Shown piece by piece: positions 42,710 through 52,857 of a DNA stretch of 64,000 nucleotides (within the stretch, counting starts at the first letter, position 1; the number at the start of each line of letters is the position of its first letter). Both the position numbers and the translations under genes were made by a program. The notes beneath the pieces were generated by a model that was not told the origin of the DNA, did not search any database, and saw nothing but the letters and a program-made list of their open reading frames with translations. Source of the stretch: Haematococcus lacustris (Eukaryota > Chlorophyta > Chlorophyceae > Chlamydomonadales > Haematococcaceae); the NCBI GenBank assembly GCA_030144725.1, contig JASKMD010000025.1, positions 868,001 through 932,000 on the forward strand. Reading direction: 5' to 3'.

Positions 42710-44566
42710 TCCTGCAATATGGAAAACAAGAAACGAATTCATAAGAAAACACGAGAACGGTCTGGTTGAGACGGATTGACGTCCAACACATGCTTGCGCG
42801 TACTGCCATCGCGTGTGTCAAAAGCAAACAGCTTACCGTCTTGTCGAGCAACGAAGCAGATGGACCGATCGCTTTGCGCCTGTAGGCTCCGTTCACTTGT
42901 AGGATCGCCGAGCAGCACAGGGGGCTCTGGTTACTTCCTTTCCCGTCACCTCGCAACCTGACTGCGATGAATACAGGTAGCGTTCTGACAGCAGGTCGAC
43001 AACAGGTGGGTCGGCAACAGGTCAGAATGATAAGAATGACGGCTTGCATCACTTCTACTTGCACGATCTGCAACTTCTTTTGTAAAACGTACGGCCACAG
43101 TGCGACAACATCTAAAGCTGCGATGCTGCCAAGACTTTGACAAGTGATGAGCCCTTGCAGAAGGTCACAATATGGAAACATCACATCTCAAGTGCACACA
43201 GCCATGCCGACAGCATGCTTTAACAGCCTTTTACTGCATCGTTCCTCATATCATGCTGCCACTCTGGGTGTTACACCTGCCTGTCTTGCTGCAAGGGAGA
43301 TACGGATGAGGGTTTTCAGCGCTAATAAGGATCAGACCCCACATCCAGCATGATGGCCATACCGGAGAGCAGCTGGCCATAAATGCCAAGCAGGCTGCAG
43401 TGTTGCAGGTCTGGAAATCCCGTGCTGCAGGTCTGGAAGCCATTGCAGGCACCCTGCAATTTAGCGTGATTGGTGGCAACCAGTGATTTCTGGGACAGTC
43501 CTCTCCATCTGGCCAGCTCTGGCTATGGTAGCTATGGTGGCAGGAGCTGCTGGTGGTGAGCCTTGCTGAACTACCTGCACCTGTCCATGACAGGATGTCA
43601 ACGTCTTCACACATCACTCCAGGTCGCTCGTGTAGACTGACGATGCTGACCTGCACACACCTAGCATGTTACAGCAAGCGCTCACCACACATGTGTTGAC
43701 ATTTACTGTGTTTGCGTCACAACCCACTGTATCCGCAAATATTGTCCTCAAGGCTGCAGGATCCAACCTCTGCACTACACTGTTTTGGGGGGGTACGGTA
43801 CTATAACATGTCAGATCTTTGCATCGGGTGGGCATAAAGAGACAAACAAGGGCACTGTGGAGAGATGTTATGATGGGTTGCACGGCTGTGTGCTTGGCTT
43901 TCACAATTGTACCGCAATACAGCAGCAATGAGCCCGAGACGCCTGTGTACTGCCTCACCCCTTAAGGGCAACCAGCCACTTTGGCACGATGCACATGCGC
44001 TATACTATGAACCGGCACAGCTGTAGACATGGCACACTCCCTTGTGCCATTGGTTCCCGCTGCTAGTGCTGCGGCTGCTGCTGCTGCTGCTGCTGCTGCA
44101 GAGCCTTGGTGCTCAGCCGCTTGCATTCCTGACCAGGGTACTCCCTGCCATTGGTTAGCAGCTTCACCTGCTCTGGCAAGGGTGGCTGCTTTGGCCACCA
44201 GCACAGCTCTCACTGCTGCCACTGTCCCAATGTACTGCATGTGCAATGCTGCCTTGGCGCCCCTGTCCACCCACCTGCCTGGTTACGATGCTGGTTTGGT
44301 TTCGTCAGCCTTGCCCTTGGCTGTGCCTGTGCCCTTGGTGGGCTGGGTGGGCTCAGCTGCCTGCTCAGCCTTGGTGTGCTTGGCTGGCAAGTTAATGCTA
44401 GACCCTGGGCTCTGAGTCTGCTGGCTGAGTAGGTGCCTGGCTGCTTGAAAGCTGTGGGAGCTGGCATGGGGGCACCTTGCAGGCAGCTCTTGCTGGTCCA
44501 CAGCCAAACTGCTTGCCAATGACCGCTGCTGCCTGCCACTGCCTGGCACTGCCTGGCACTGCCCAT
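42710..44566. other. Intergenic region, no supported gene
   Basis: Short frames on both strands have no recognisable domain. A (CTG)9 run at about 44076-44102 gives an Ala tract in a 128-codon plus-strand frame (44029-44415) that I do not consider established. Confidence 0.4.
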
Positions 44567-47500
44567 TGATGCCATCACCTGCCGCTGCTCGCCCTGCCCC
44601 AGTTTTTGACCAGTGCCCGGCCTTGCTTCTGGTAGTACACTTGGCCACTGCTTCCTGCCCCTGCCTGCCCACCTTGGCTGCTGGGTGCTGGGTGCAGGGA
44701 GCGCCACAGCCAGTGGGACAGAGACAGGGACACCATGCGCATGCGCAGAGCCCTGCCCCTGATCGCTGTGTGGGACGACCATGAGTTCACCAACAACGCA
44801 TTCAGGACTGGAGCACAGGTGAGGCCACTACAGAGCTGGCCCGTGGCCATGATGCTGCCAGGGCCAGCTGCAGCATGCAAGACCATGTGCGGGGCCATGA
44901 CTGACTACTTATCAAAGCAAGGCCCATGCTATGCTGTGACGTCATGACGGTCAGGTGTAAGCTGCTAGTCCTAGTCCTAGCTGCTGCTGCTGCTGCTGCT
45001 GCTGTTTGCTCAGAACCACAACGAGGACCCAGTGCTGCCCTGGGAGCTGCGGGCCGCCAATGCTGTGCGCGCTTACTTCGAGTACATGCCCATCCGGCCT
45101 GCAAGTCAGGTCAGGCCAGCCAGGCTGGGTCAGGTCAAGTCAGGTCAGGTTTGCTTCCACCACTACCGCTGCCACCGCTGCCGCTGCCGCTGGCGCTGCT
45201 GCTGCTGAACCCATGAAGCCCACAGAGGGAGATGCCAGCCAGGGTGTATTGTCTGCTGAGAGTGCTTCTGCAACATCAACAATGCATGTGGACCATTGGC
45301 AGCTGCCAGGCTAACCAAGGCCAATGCCGCTGTGTTGCTGGCCGCCCCTCCTACCCCTCCCAAGACTGCTCCTCTGCGTCCGCAGTCCCCTGAGGACCGG
45401 CATCGCATCTACCGTCAGTTTCATTTGCCAAGCTGGCCAGCCTGCTGATGCTGGACACGCGCTTCACTGGGCGTGAACCTGAGCAACCGTCACAGCCCTT
45501 CAACACCAGTGACTTGCGCTACTTCAATGTGGGCATCAACGCACCCTACAATGCACAGTTCCCTGCTCCTTGGTCTGTGATGCACGCAGCTGCTCCTCTT
45601 CCTCCACTGCCCCCACTGCCGCACCTGCAGGACCTGCCACCATCACACCCGCCTCTGCTAGTGACAAGGGTCATCCTCTCCCTGGTTGGCTCATCACACT
45701 TACCCTAACCCACCTTACCACGCATGACTGCCCTGGATCCTACATCACCACACCCTGCCTACCTTGTGTTTGTCAGCAACACTGACGGCTTCAACCTTGT
45801 TGCTGCAGCTGACTCCTGCTTGTGGTGATTTAACCTGGGCCACCTTGCCATGGTTCAGGCTCACTCACTGCCTCTGCTGACTGATGCTTGCTGGTGCTGC
45901 AGTCCTCCCGCTCCCTGCTGGGCAAGGAGCAGCGCAAGTGGGTGAGGGACAACCTGCTGAAGGCCAAGGCTGACAGGGTGACTTGGGCAGCAGGTGAGGT
46001 GCAGCAGGCTACACAGAGACCTGTTGCGTAACTGCGTCCACTTCTCTGCAGAAACTCTCACAATCTTAGGTGAGCACAGCCATGGCCGTCCTATGCAGGA
46101 ACACTCAGACCACCCAGATGGGTAGACACAGTCATGGCCCACCCAAAATGACATGCAGAAACTCGTACAGCTCTAAGAAATGGTTTGAGTTTGAGGGATG
46201 GCATTGGCCCAACCCAAAGGGGGATTGAAGCGACATGGGCCCCATGTTCTCAAGGGCAACTCCATCCAGGACCATCACCTCCCTGACCCAGGGCTCCTCC
46301 TCTTCCCATGATCTGCATGCTGGGTCTCATGACCTCTGGCATCCACAATGCAGCAACCCGCATTTGACTGCTATCCTCTGCCAAGGCTGCTGCCATGCTC
46401 ACTTACCACCTGGCCTGCCTCCCATGCAGATCGTGTTCGCTCCTGCATGGCGCTTCACCAACGGAGCTATCAACACTGACGGCTGGGACGGCTATGCTGG
46501 TCAGTCCAGCGCGGAGGCCACTGCCCATATGGTCACATTGACTGTCAGCATGCAGCCATGCCACCATTCATATCACCTGACCTGCCTGCACAACACTTGC
46601 TGCCTTTTGCCTGATTGTCACCCGGCTGGTACATTGCTTATGGCCAGGGCATCCCCGCTCCTTTCTCTGTGCCTCCTTGCTGCTGGCTCACCTCCCTCCC
46701 TGCCTGGCGCACCCCCTGCTGGCCCACCCCCTGCTGCTTGAAGCTGAGCGGGAACGCATCCTGGACACAATCGTGCAGCACGCTATCGACAACGTGGTGG
46801 TCCTTACCGGGGATGTGCACTCCTCCTTTGCCATGGATGTGCCCCGCGAGCAGTTCAAGGCCTATGAGGCTGACACAGGGGCGGGCTATGACCCCGCCAC
46901 GGGCCGTGGATCCCTGGCGGTGGAGATGGTGTGCAACAACGTCACCTCGCTCAGTGCCAATGGACCGTGAGTGGGGGCCAGCACCTTGCTTAGCTTTTGG
47001 TGCTCCAAGTGCTGCGCTTGGCTCGCTGCGATGGTACATAGCTACACAATGCAACTTGTGTTGCATGTGCTGTTTGCAGCCCACCATGCCAACCCACGGC
47101 TGGTTGTATGCACCATCCCGTGTGCCCTGCCCACTGGTGTGCAGGTGCAATGCCGTGGGCTTTGACAACCTGTTCAGGACTCAGAACCGCAACGTGAAGT
47201 ATGTCCAGTCCCTGTACAAGGTGCGCCTCAAACCCACCATCACCACCGACCTCACAATGCACTGCATCCCACAACAGTGTCGCTGAGGCTGTGGGTGCCT
47301 ACCTCCTGCACTACTGCCTGATCCCTTATGGGGCTGCTAGCCATCTGGGCATGACGGACAGGCACCCACTCAAGCTGAAACAGCTTCAACATGGCATACA
47401 TTACTATGCTGCTTGCTGCTACTCCTGCTGGGCATCAGTGGTTGTGGTTGGTCTCACACTCGCAAACAGCTCAGGCCTGTTTGCAATCCCTTGATCAGCC

Positions 47501-47965
47501 GGACCTTGCAGGACTGTGGCGCATACACGATTGAGCTGCTATTGCTGGTGTGGTGCTCATGCACCAGCGCCACCATGCCGGGCTCCATGTCTAGCTCCTT
47601 GGGCCCACTTGGCCCCTCCAGCACCACGAGCATCTCACAAGCATGAAGCTGGGCACCCAGGCTGGTCATGCAGGTCAAGCGCCTTGCCTAGTGGCGGTTG
47701 CCCTGACCCTTTTGTGTTGCTGGCCGCAGGGCTTATTGCACCTAGAGTTGAACAAGGTGGAGGCTGCAGGCACCTGGGTGGACGTTAACACCCATCCGCA
47801 CACGTAACTACACCCTCACCTACTCAGACACGTACTTCACAGCCCTGGGTACAAATCGCGTGCAAGCCCGTCCCAACCCTTTTGGGCCAAGAACGCCCGG
47901 GCCTGTGTGTGGTGGCTCGGGGAAGTGATGTGCCAAAGTCATGCAGCTGGCGTGCACTGCTGAGC
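44567..47965 (+). pseudogene. PhoD-type phosphatase, copy 2 (inverted; 5' exons missing)
   Basis: Homology to copy 1 starts at about 44567 inside an intron. Exons: LPLIAVWDDHEFTNNAF (about 44733-44819); EDPVLPWELRAANAVRAYFE (about 45015-45107); RHRIYRQF then LMLDTRFTGREPEQ (about 45385-45560, with a 1-nt phase conflict); SSRSLLGKEQRKWVRDNLL (about 45903-46000); a tiny exon TLTIL (about 46053-46070); IVFAPAWRFTNGAINTDGWD (46428-46499); VVVLTGDVHSSFAMDVP (about 46738-46968); NLFRTQNRNVKYVQSLY (about 47145-47220); LHLELNKVEAAGTWVDVNT (about 47728 on). It keeps the DDHE and GDVH sites but lacks everything upstream, including the GDYIYE metal site, so it cannot encode a complete enzyme unless joined to another exon set. 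The copy is inverted relative to copies 1 and 3. Confidence 0.83.
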
Positions 47966-48049
47966 ACATAGAACAGAACCCAACCTAGCCATAGCTGAAC
48001 AAGCGTTGAGCTGGCAAAGGGAGAACATACTAACCTATGTTTTAGTTGT

Positions 48050-49850
48050 TGGTTTTGTTTGCATACTCTTCTCATTGCCGTTAGGCACCTCTGTGAGCAG
48101 CATGTGGTCAGGCTGTGTTACCATTTTGGTGTGCTCTGTAGCTTTATTGGCTGGTTTGTGTGATAGCATGTGTCACAATGGTTGATGAAAAGATGTGTGC
48201 ATACTGTAACGATGCAAGGTACTGGCCCTCCCCCCTGTAAGCCTGCCAAGCTCCTACAATGTCCCAGAACTCACTGCTTGCCACCAACCTGACACCTGAG
48301 CTCCCACACCAGCAACACTGCAACATGCTTGGCCTAGATGACCGGTTGCTCGTCGCCATGGCCCTCATGCTGGGTAGGAGCCTCATGCTGGGTTAGGGTG
48401 ATCCCCCACCTGCAGTCTGGGTAGGGATCTAACCAGAGGTCAACGTTGAGACTGCCCCGCTCCGGAACAGCACGCTTACATGTCCTACTTCTACACCAAG
48501 GTCGCACAGGCTGCCGCACAGCAGTGGCATCGGCCCACTTCCCAGCAGGCATGGGCAAGGTGTCTGGGCCTGCCTGAGTAAAGCCTGGCCTGACTCCTTT
48601 GCAGCTGCCAGCATGTGTCAGCCAGTCCCACCCGGCACTAGGCGGCATGTGTCAAGGTGCAAGGCATGGCCAGGCAGGGCTGCGCACTCGTAACCACCAC
48701 ACTGGTCGGCCCATGCAGCCAACACATGCGCCTAAAGGCTGCAGGGCGGGGCAATTGCAGCTGTAGCTGCTGCTCCTTGTGCTATCAATGACCACAAACC
48801 TCGCCCTCCCTCTGTGGCGTTCAGGGCTGCATCATGGGGTGTCACAATCGCGGTAGCCGCCTGCGCTTGCCCAGCTTGCCGGCTGCGTACTGCTGCAACA
48901 GTGCCTCTGTGAGTTGACCACCCTCTGGCTGCATCCCAATGTGCCCCAGCCGGACCTCCGACACACACAGATCAAGGCTACAGTGCGCATCTGGGCAAGG
49001 CCAACAGTAGCAGCAGGCGCAGCAGCAGGAGAACTAGGTATGGCTTGTCAGCTGCAAGCTTCCAGCCATGCAACCCTGCCTGCCTGCTTGACTGTCTCTG
49101 CCCTGCCCACTGGCCCCATCCGTGCCGCCGCCCCTGATTACTCTACCTGTGAGGGCAGGCCTTCCAAGGCAATGATGATGTCTGATAGCAAGCCATGATG
49201 GTCGAGGCCCTGTCTCTATACACACAGGCTGCCTGCACCACCACACCAGACAAGGTGAAGGGCTTGATGGAGACCTGCAACCTCAGACAGACAGGCTGGT
49301 TGGGGATGGAGCAGCTGATAAGGCTGGCAGGCAGGCAGCGAGGCAGACAGGCGGGGGACACTTCTCCACACCTGCTGCACTAAACAACCTACACAGTTCT
49401 TGACCCTATTGTCTGATCGACCAGCCTGGCTGATGTACTGCTCGTAGTGTAACAGCTGGCTGATCTTCAGCTTCTCTAGCCAAGCAGGCACATCAGGCAG
49501 CCGACAACAGGACTGACCAGAGCAACAGAGCCAGCCAGGCAGCTACCTACAGGCAGCAGTTGGTGTGGCTGGCCAGTGCCTCGTCCTTCAAACCCTCATA
49601 TGCACTGCAGGCAGGCTCTGTCAGGTAAGATCAGGCAGGCAGGCAGGAGGTCAGGTGGGAATGCAGCTCATCCTCGCCTCCTTGGCTGACCCCTGCCACC
49701 CATATGACCCCCACTGACCCCTCACCTGCTGTTGGAGGCCTGGCTGTTGGTACTGTTGCTGTGTGAACCGCTGCCGCTGGGAGGGTGTGAGACATTGCGC
49801 TTCACTGGGCCTCCTCGCCACCTCCTCGGCCTCTTCCAGCACTTCGACCC
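48050..49850 (-). pseudogene. Gene X copy 2 (inverted)
   Basis: Minus-strand exon-like segments match copy 3: RPSEAQCLTPSQRQRFTQQQ (about 49825-49730), SAYEGLKDEALASH (about 49620-49560), VPAWLEKLKISQLLHYEQYI (about 49490-49420), IKPFTLSGVVV (about 49275-49230), QLTEALLQQYAAGKLGKRRR (about 48920-48845) and SSEFWDIVGAWQAYRG (about 48290-48230). GT/AG borders flank several of them. Differences from copy 3, such as loss of TYSSPVLP and a frame change after SGVVV, show decay. The region is cut at 49846 by a TIR element. No family was recognised; the Gln-rich and WLEKL segments suggest a non-enzymatic or adaptor role, but that is only an impression. Confidence 0.6.
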
Positions 49851-50123
49851 GTTTCCAATGCCAGAGCCAGAGCCATAGCCAGAGCCAGAGCCAGAGCCCT
49901 GACGGAAGAGCCAGAGCCGGAGCCAGAGCCCAGAAATGGCTCTAACCGCCGGCCAACCGTCGGCTCTGCCGACCCCCGTTTCCAATGCAAGAGCCAAGAG
50001 CCGGAGTAAGATTCCAGATTCGGCTCTTAGATGCGCTCTTGGGAGCCTCATGCAGCCCCTCCGGCCTCTGCGGCTCAAGGGCCACAGAGCTCCGAGCCAG
50101 AGCCAGAGCCCAAAAGTATTTTT

Positions 50124-50339
50124 ATGATCACATCGACTTGTGACTCGCAACAGGGCTCCCAGGAGGAGTCGAAGGTGCCGTGGAACGACTCGCAAGATGA
50201 GCACTTTGCAGAGCTTTACGCCCAGGCATTCGCCGAGGTCCAGGGCAAGACCAACGGGGACAAGATGGGTGAGCTTTTGGCTGCATACGTGAACGAGCAC
50301 TCAGCGAGCCTGGGAGGCCGCGGCTCAGGCCCTACATAG
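50124..50339 (+). CDS. Short acidic protein in TIR element, SANT/Myb-like helix pattern
   Basis: 71 codons: VPWNDSQDEHFAELYAQAF, then EVQGKTNGDKMGELLAAYVN. The W...DEHF.ELY...AYV spacing resembles the Myb/SANT-like accessory proteins of PIF/Harbinger elements, but it is short and the call is tentative. Upstream sequence is GAGCC-rich and the frame extends in without a clear start. Confidence 0.4.
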   Translation: MITSTCDSQQGSQEESKVPWNDSQDEHFAELYAQAFAEVQGKTNGDKMGELLAAYVNEHSASLGGRGSGPT

Positions 50340-50477
50340 GGCCGCCTACGCCAAAGCTGGCTGCGCGGCCGTGTGGAAGTGGAACCTGGGACGCACAGGC
50401 AAGGACCAAAAACGAACGGAGCAGCAGCAAAGCAACAGACTATGCAAGAGCAACCTCAATAAAGCAGTTCTTAGAGA

Positions 50478-50843
50478 ATGCAGCAACAGCAGACAAGCAA
50501 CATGCAGCCTAGTGGGGCGCATGGGCTGCAGCCTGGAGGGGCGCAGCTTGGTGGGGTGCATGGGCTGCAGCCTGGTGGGCTGAAGGTCGGTGGGCTGCAG
50601 CCTGGTGGGGTGCATGGGTTGCAGCCTGGAGGGCTGCAGCCAGGTGGGGCGCGGGGGGTGCAGCCTGGTGGGGTGCATGGGTTGCAGCCTGGAGGGATGC
50701 AGCCAGGTGGGGCGCGGGGGGTGCAGCCTGGTGGGGTGCATGGGTTGCATCCAGGTGGGGCGCGGGGGGTGCAGCCTGGTGGGGTGCAGGTGCCTTGTGG
50801 GCAACAGGTGCCTTGTGCCTTGTGGGCAACAACAGGGGTGTAA
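50478..50843 (+). repeat. LQPGG-coding minisatellite
   Basis: Repeats of about 24-45 bp around gtgcagcctggtggggtgcatgg give a 121-codon frame with MQQQQTSNMQPSGAHGLQPGG-type repeats. Both strands stay open, so protein-coding status is unproven. Confidence 0.6.
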
Positions 50844-51538
50844 GGCTTCTGGCCCATTGTGTCTTTTCCCCATGTAGGAGATGTGATTCGCTTCTTTACT
50901 TACTTCTTGCTTCTCTACTTGATGAGATCTTGCAATGTGCTGCTTCTTGGAGGATCTTGCTTCTAGCTAGAGGCTGAAATGCTTCCAATGACAAGTTCTC
51001 TCTTGATGGGTTTGGTCTTCTTACAGTGTAAGTCCAGTGATCAGCCTCGGCTACTTGCACACCCATGACCACTCAAGCCGGGTTAACCCACCCTAACCCT
51101 AACACTAACCCGTCTAATCTAGTCTAACGTTAGATGGAGCCAACACATTGAGGTGGAAGTTCTTCTTAAAAAGCCTGCTCGCCATCCCAGCCTAGATATT
51201 GGGGTAGAATGTCTTGTAGTCTTTGGGCACTTCCCAGTAGTCGCTAAGACGATTATAGCGCCTGCGCACAGCGCAAGGTTCCGACATCAACGCTAGCCAG
51301 GCATCGGACATGTCCCCCAACATCGGCCATGCCTGTCGTGCGTCCATTTGTCAAGGCAGGCGTGGGGTGGATAGCGGAGCTGCCCTTAGGTGCGGCTGCG
51401 GGGCTGCGGGATGGGCAGGCTCTGGGCAACCACCTTAACGACTGGGCTCTTTCCATTGGAAACGGGGTCGCCAGAGCCCCTAAAAAGTGAGATATAGCTC
51501 TGGCTCTGGCTCTGGCTCTGGCCCATTGGAAACGGGGT

Positions 51539-52249
51539 CCAACTTGGCAACATCATTGAAGAAGGGGGAGGAGGGTGCAAATCACGAGGGCTACTCGCTA
51601 CATCATCACTGCATGCCCAGGTCTGTCAAGGGTGCAGCACGTGCAATGCTTCCTAAAAGCAGGCCTTGCATCAGTATGGATCGTTGCCCAGCTATGGCAG
51701 GCTTATTTTCGACAATAACTCGTAAAGCAACCGCCGCCGGCTGGGCTCGTTGATGACGAGCAATCCAAGCATAAGAATAATAACCCCCACACTTGAGATG
51801 TGCGGAAAGAACATAGACACATTTACCGATTTGGCGTAAGCCGCCTGAGCGGCGACGGACCCGAAGGTCACGAGCAGGAAAACGAACAGGCAAAAAGCAA
51901 CGTCCTTTTTGCTTGGCACTTCACCTGCAAATGGATGCAACCTTTTCATGATAACATGCTTATACACACTACTCAGATTATACACAATTATCTAGCCTAC
52001 TCACCACTTGAAGCTTCCAGCTGGGTGATTTTTGCCTTCAGCTCAGCGTTCTCCTGGGACAACTCCAGGACCTCTTGCGTCATCGCATCACACTCCTCTT
52101 TCGCCTGTCTGTATCCTTCAATGCTTGTTGTGTTGCCTGCAGAACAAAATGGTGGCAGATGCACACATACCCTTTATGAACTTTATGAAATGGTGAGATT
52201 GAATTCATATGCATGCCCGTGCTATGTACGAAATCACCATGGTTACTTA
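51539..52249 (-). pseudogene. Duplicate of coiled-coil/TM gene, exons 2 and 3 only
   Basis: Exon 3 at 51692-51924 and exon 2 at 52005-52136 match 41831-42275 with a few substitutions (FCL for FRL). Exon 1 is absent: homology stops at 52249, where telomere-like repeats begin. The splice sites are retained, but without exon 1 it is a fragment. Confidence 0.88.
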
Positions 52250-52400
52250 ACCCTGACCCTGACCCTAATCCTGACCCTAATCCTGATTATAACCCTGACC
52301 CTAATCCTAATCACAACTCGAACCCTAACCCTAACCCCAACCTGGGGTGTTGTGTCAGTCTGCATCAGCAACCATCCCTGCCGTCAACACTCAAGGGAAT
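52246..52400 (+). repeat. Second degenerate telomere-like tract
   Basis: About 95 bp of ccctga, ccctaa and cctaat units is followed by ttgtgtcagtctgcatcagcaacca, matching the 3' flank of the tract at 40800-40990. It sits exactly at the breakpoint of the 711-bp duplication. Confidence 0.85.
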
Positions 52401-52857
52401 CCTCCCATCCTCGCCAAGCGGCCTGCACCATCAGGAAGCTCGCGCAGCCATGTTTGCCAGATTTCGGTGTGCGCTGCCCGCATCGACAGACTCCAATGGC
52501 AAATACAGGCTTACATTAAACGCGCATTATCACATTGCAGCAGACGCAGCAAACGTTACATTAAATGATGGAGTAGATGGGCATGAAGATTACCAACCCC
52601 ATGTTGGGAACGCCTGTCAGGCGCTCCCAACATTCAAAAAATGGCAGTAAACCGACCCCTGGTAGTAGAACGGCTGTAACTCTGCACTCGCTGCGCCAAA
52701 TTTAATGCTAGCTATGTAGCCAACCCAGCCAGCTACCTTTCACCCATCCAGAATAATTATCCAGTCAGTAGGCCGTGCACAGCAAAGCATCAAAGTTAGT
52801 AATTCAAATTTGAGCCGGTTCGGGGCATGCTGTCGTCGCTGCGACCACCCGCGCCGC
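52401..52857. other. Unassigned sequence with a hairpin
   Basis: No gene supported. At 52604-52632, GTTGGGA-ACGCCTG and CAGGCGCTCCCAAC form a near-perfect hairpin. Related words (ttgggggcgcctga) recur at 59405-59485. Confidence 0.5.

Larger units (their letters stand above)
49846..51539. mobile_element. 1.7-kb TIR element with GAGCC-rich ends
   Basis: The left end GACCCGTTTCCAATG-CCAGAGCCAGAGCC is mirrored by the right end (GGCTCTGG)n...CCCATTGGAAACGGGGTC. Internal copies of the terminal word lie at about 49973 and 51450. At the left, gene X sequence (compare 61165) stops at the element edge; at the right, the duplicated coiled-coil gene starts at once. It contains two small plus-strand frames. 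Transposase not recognised. Confidence 0.65.

Noticed and set aside
44029..44415. 128-residue plus-strand protein with an Ala tract
   Set aside because: The Ala run comes from (CTG)9, the rest has no domain, and an equally long frame exists on the other strand.
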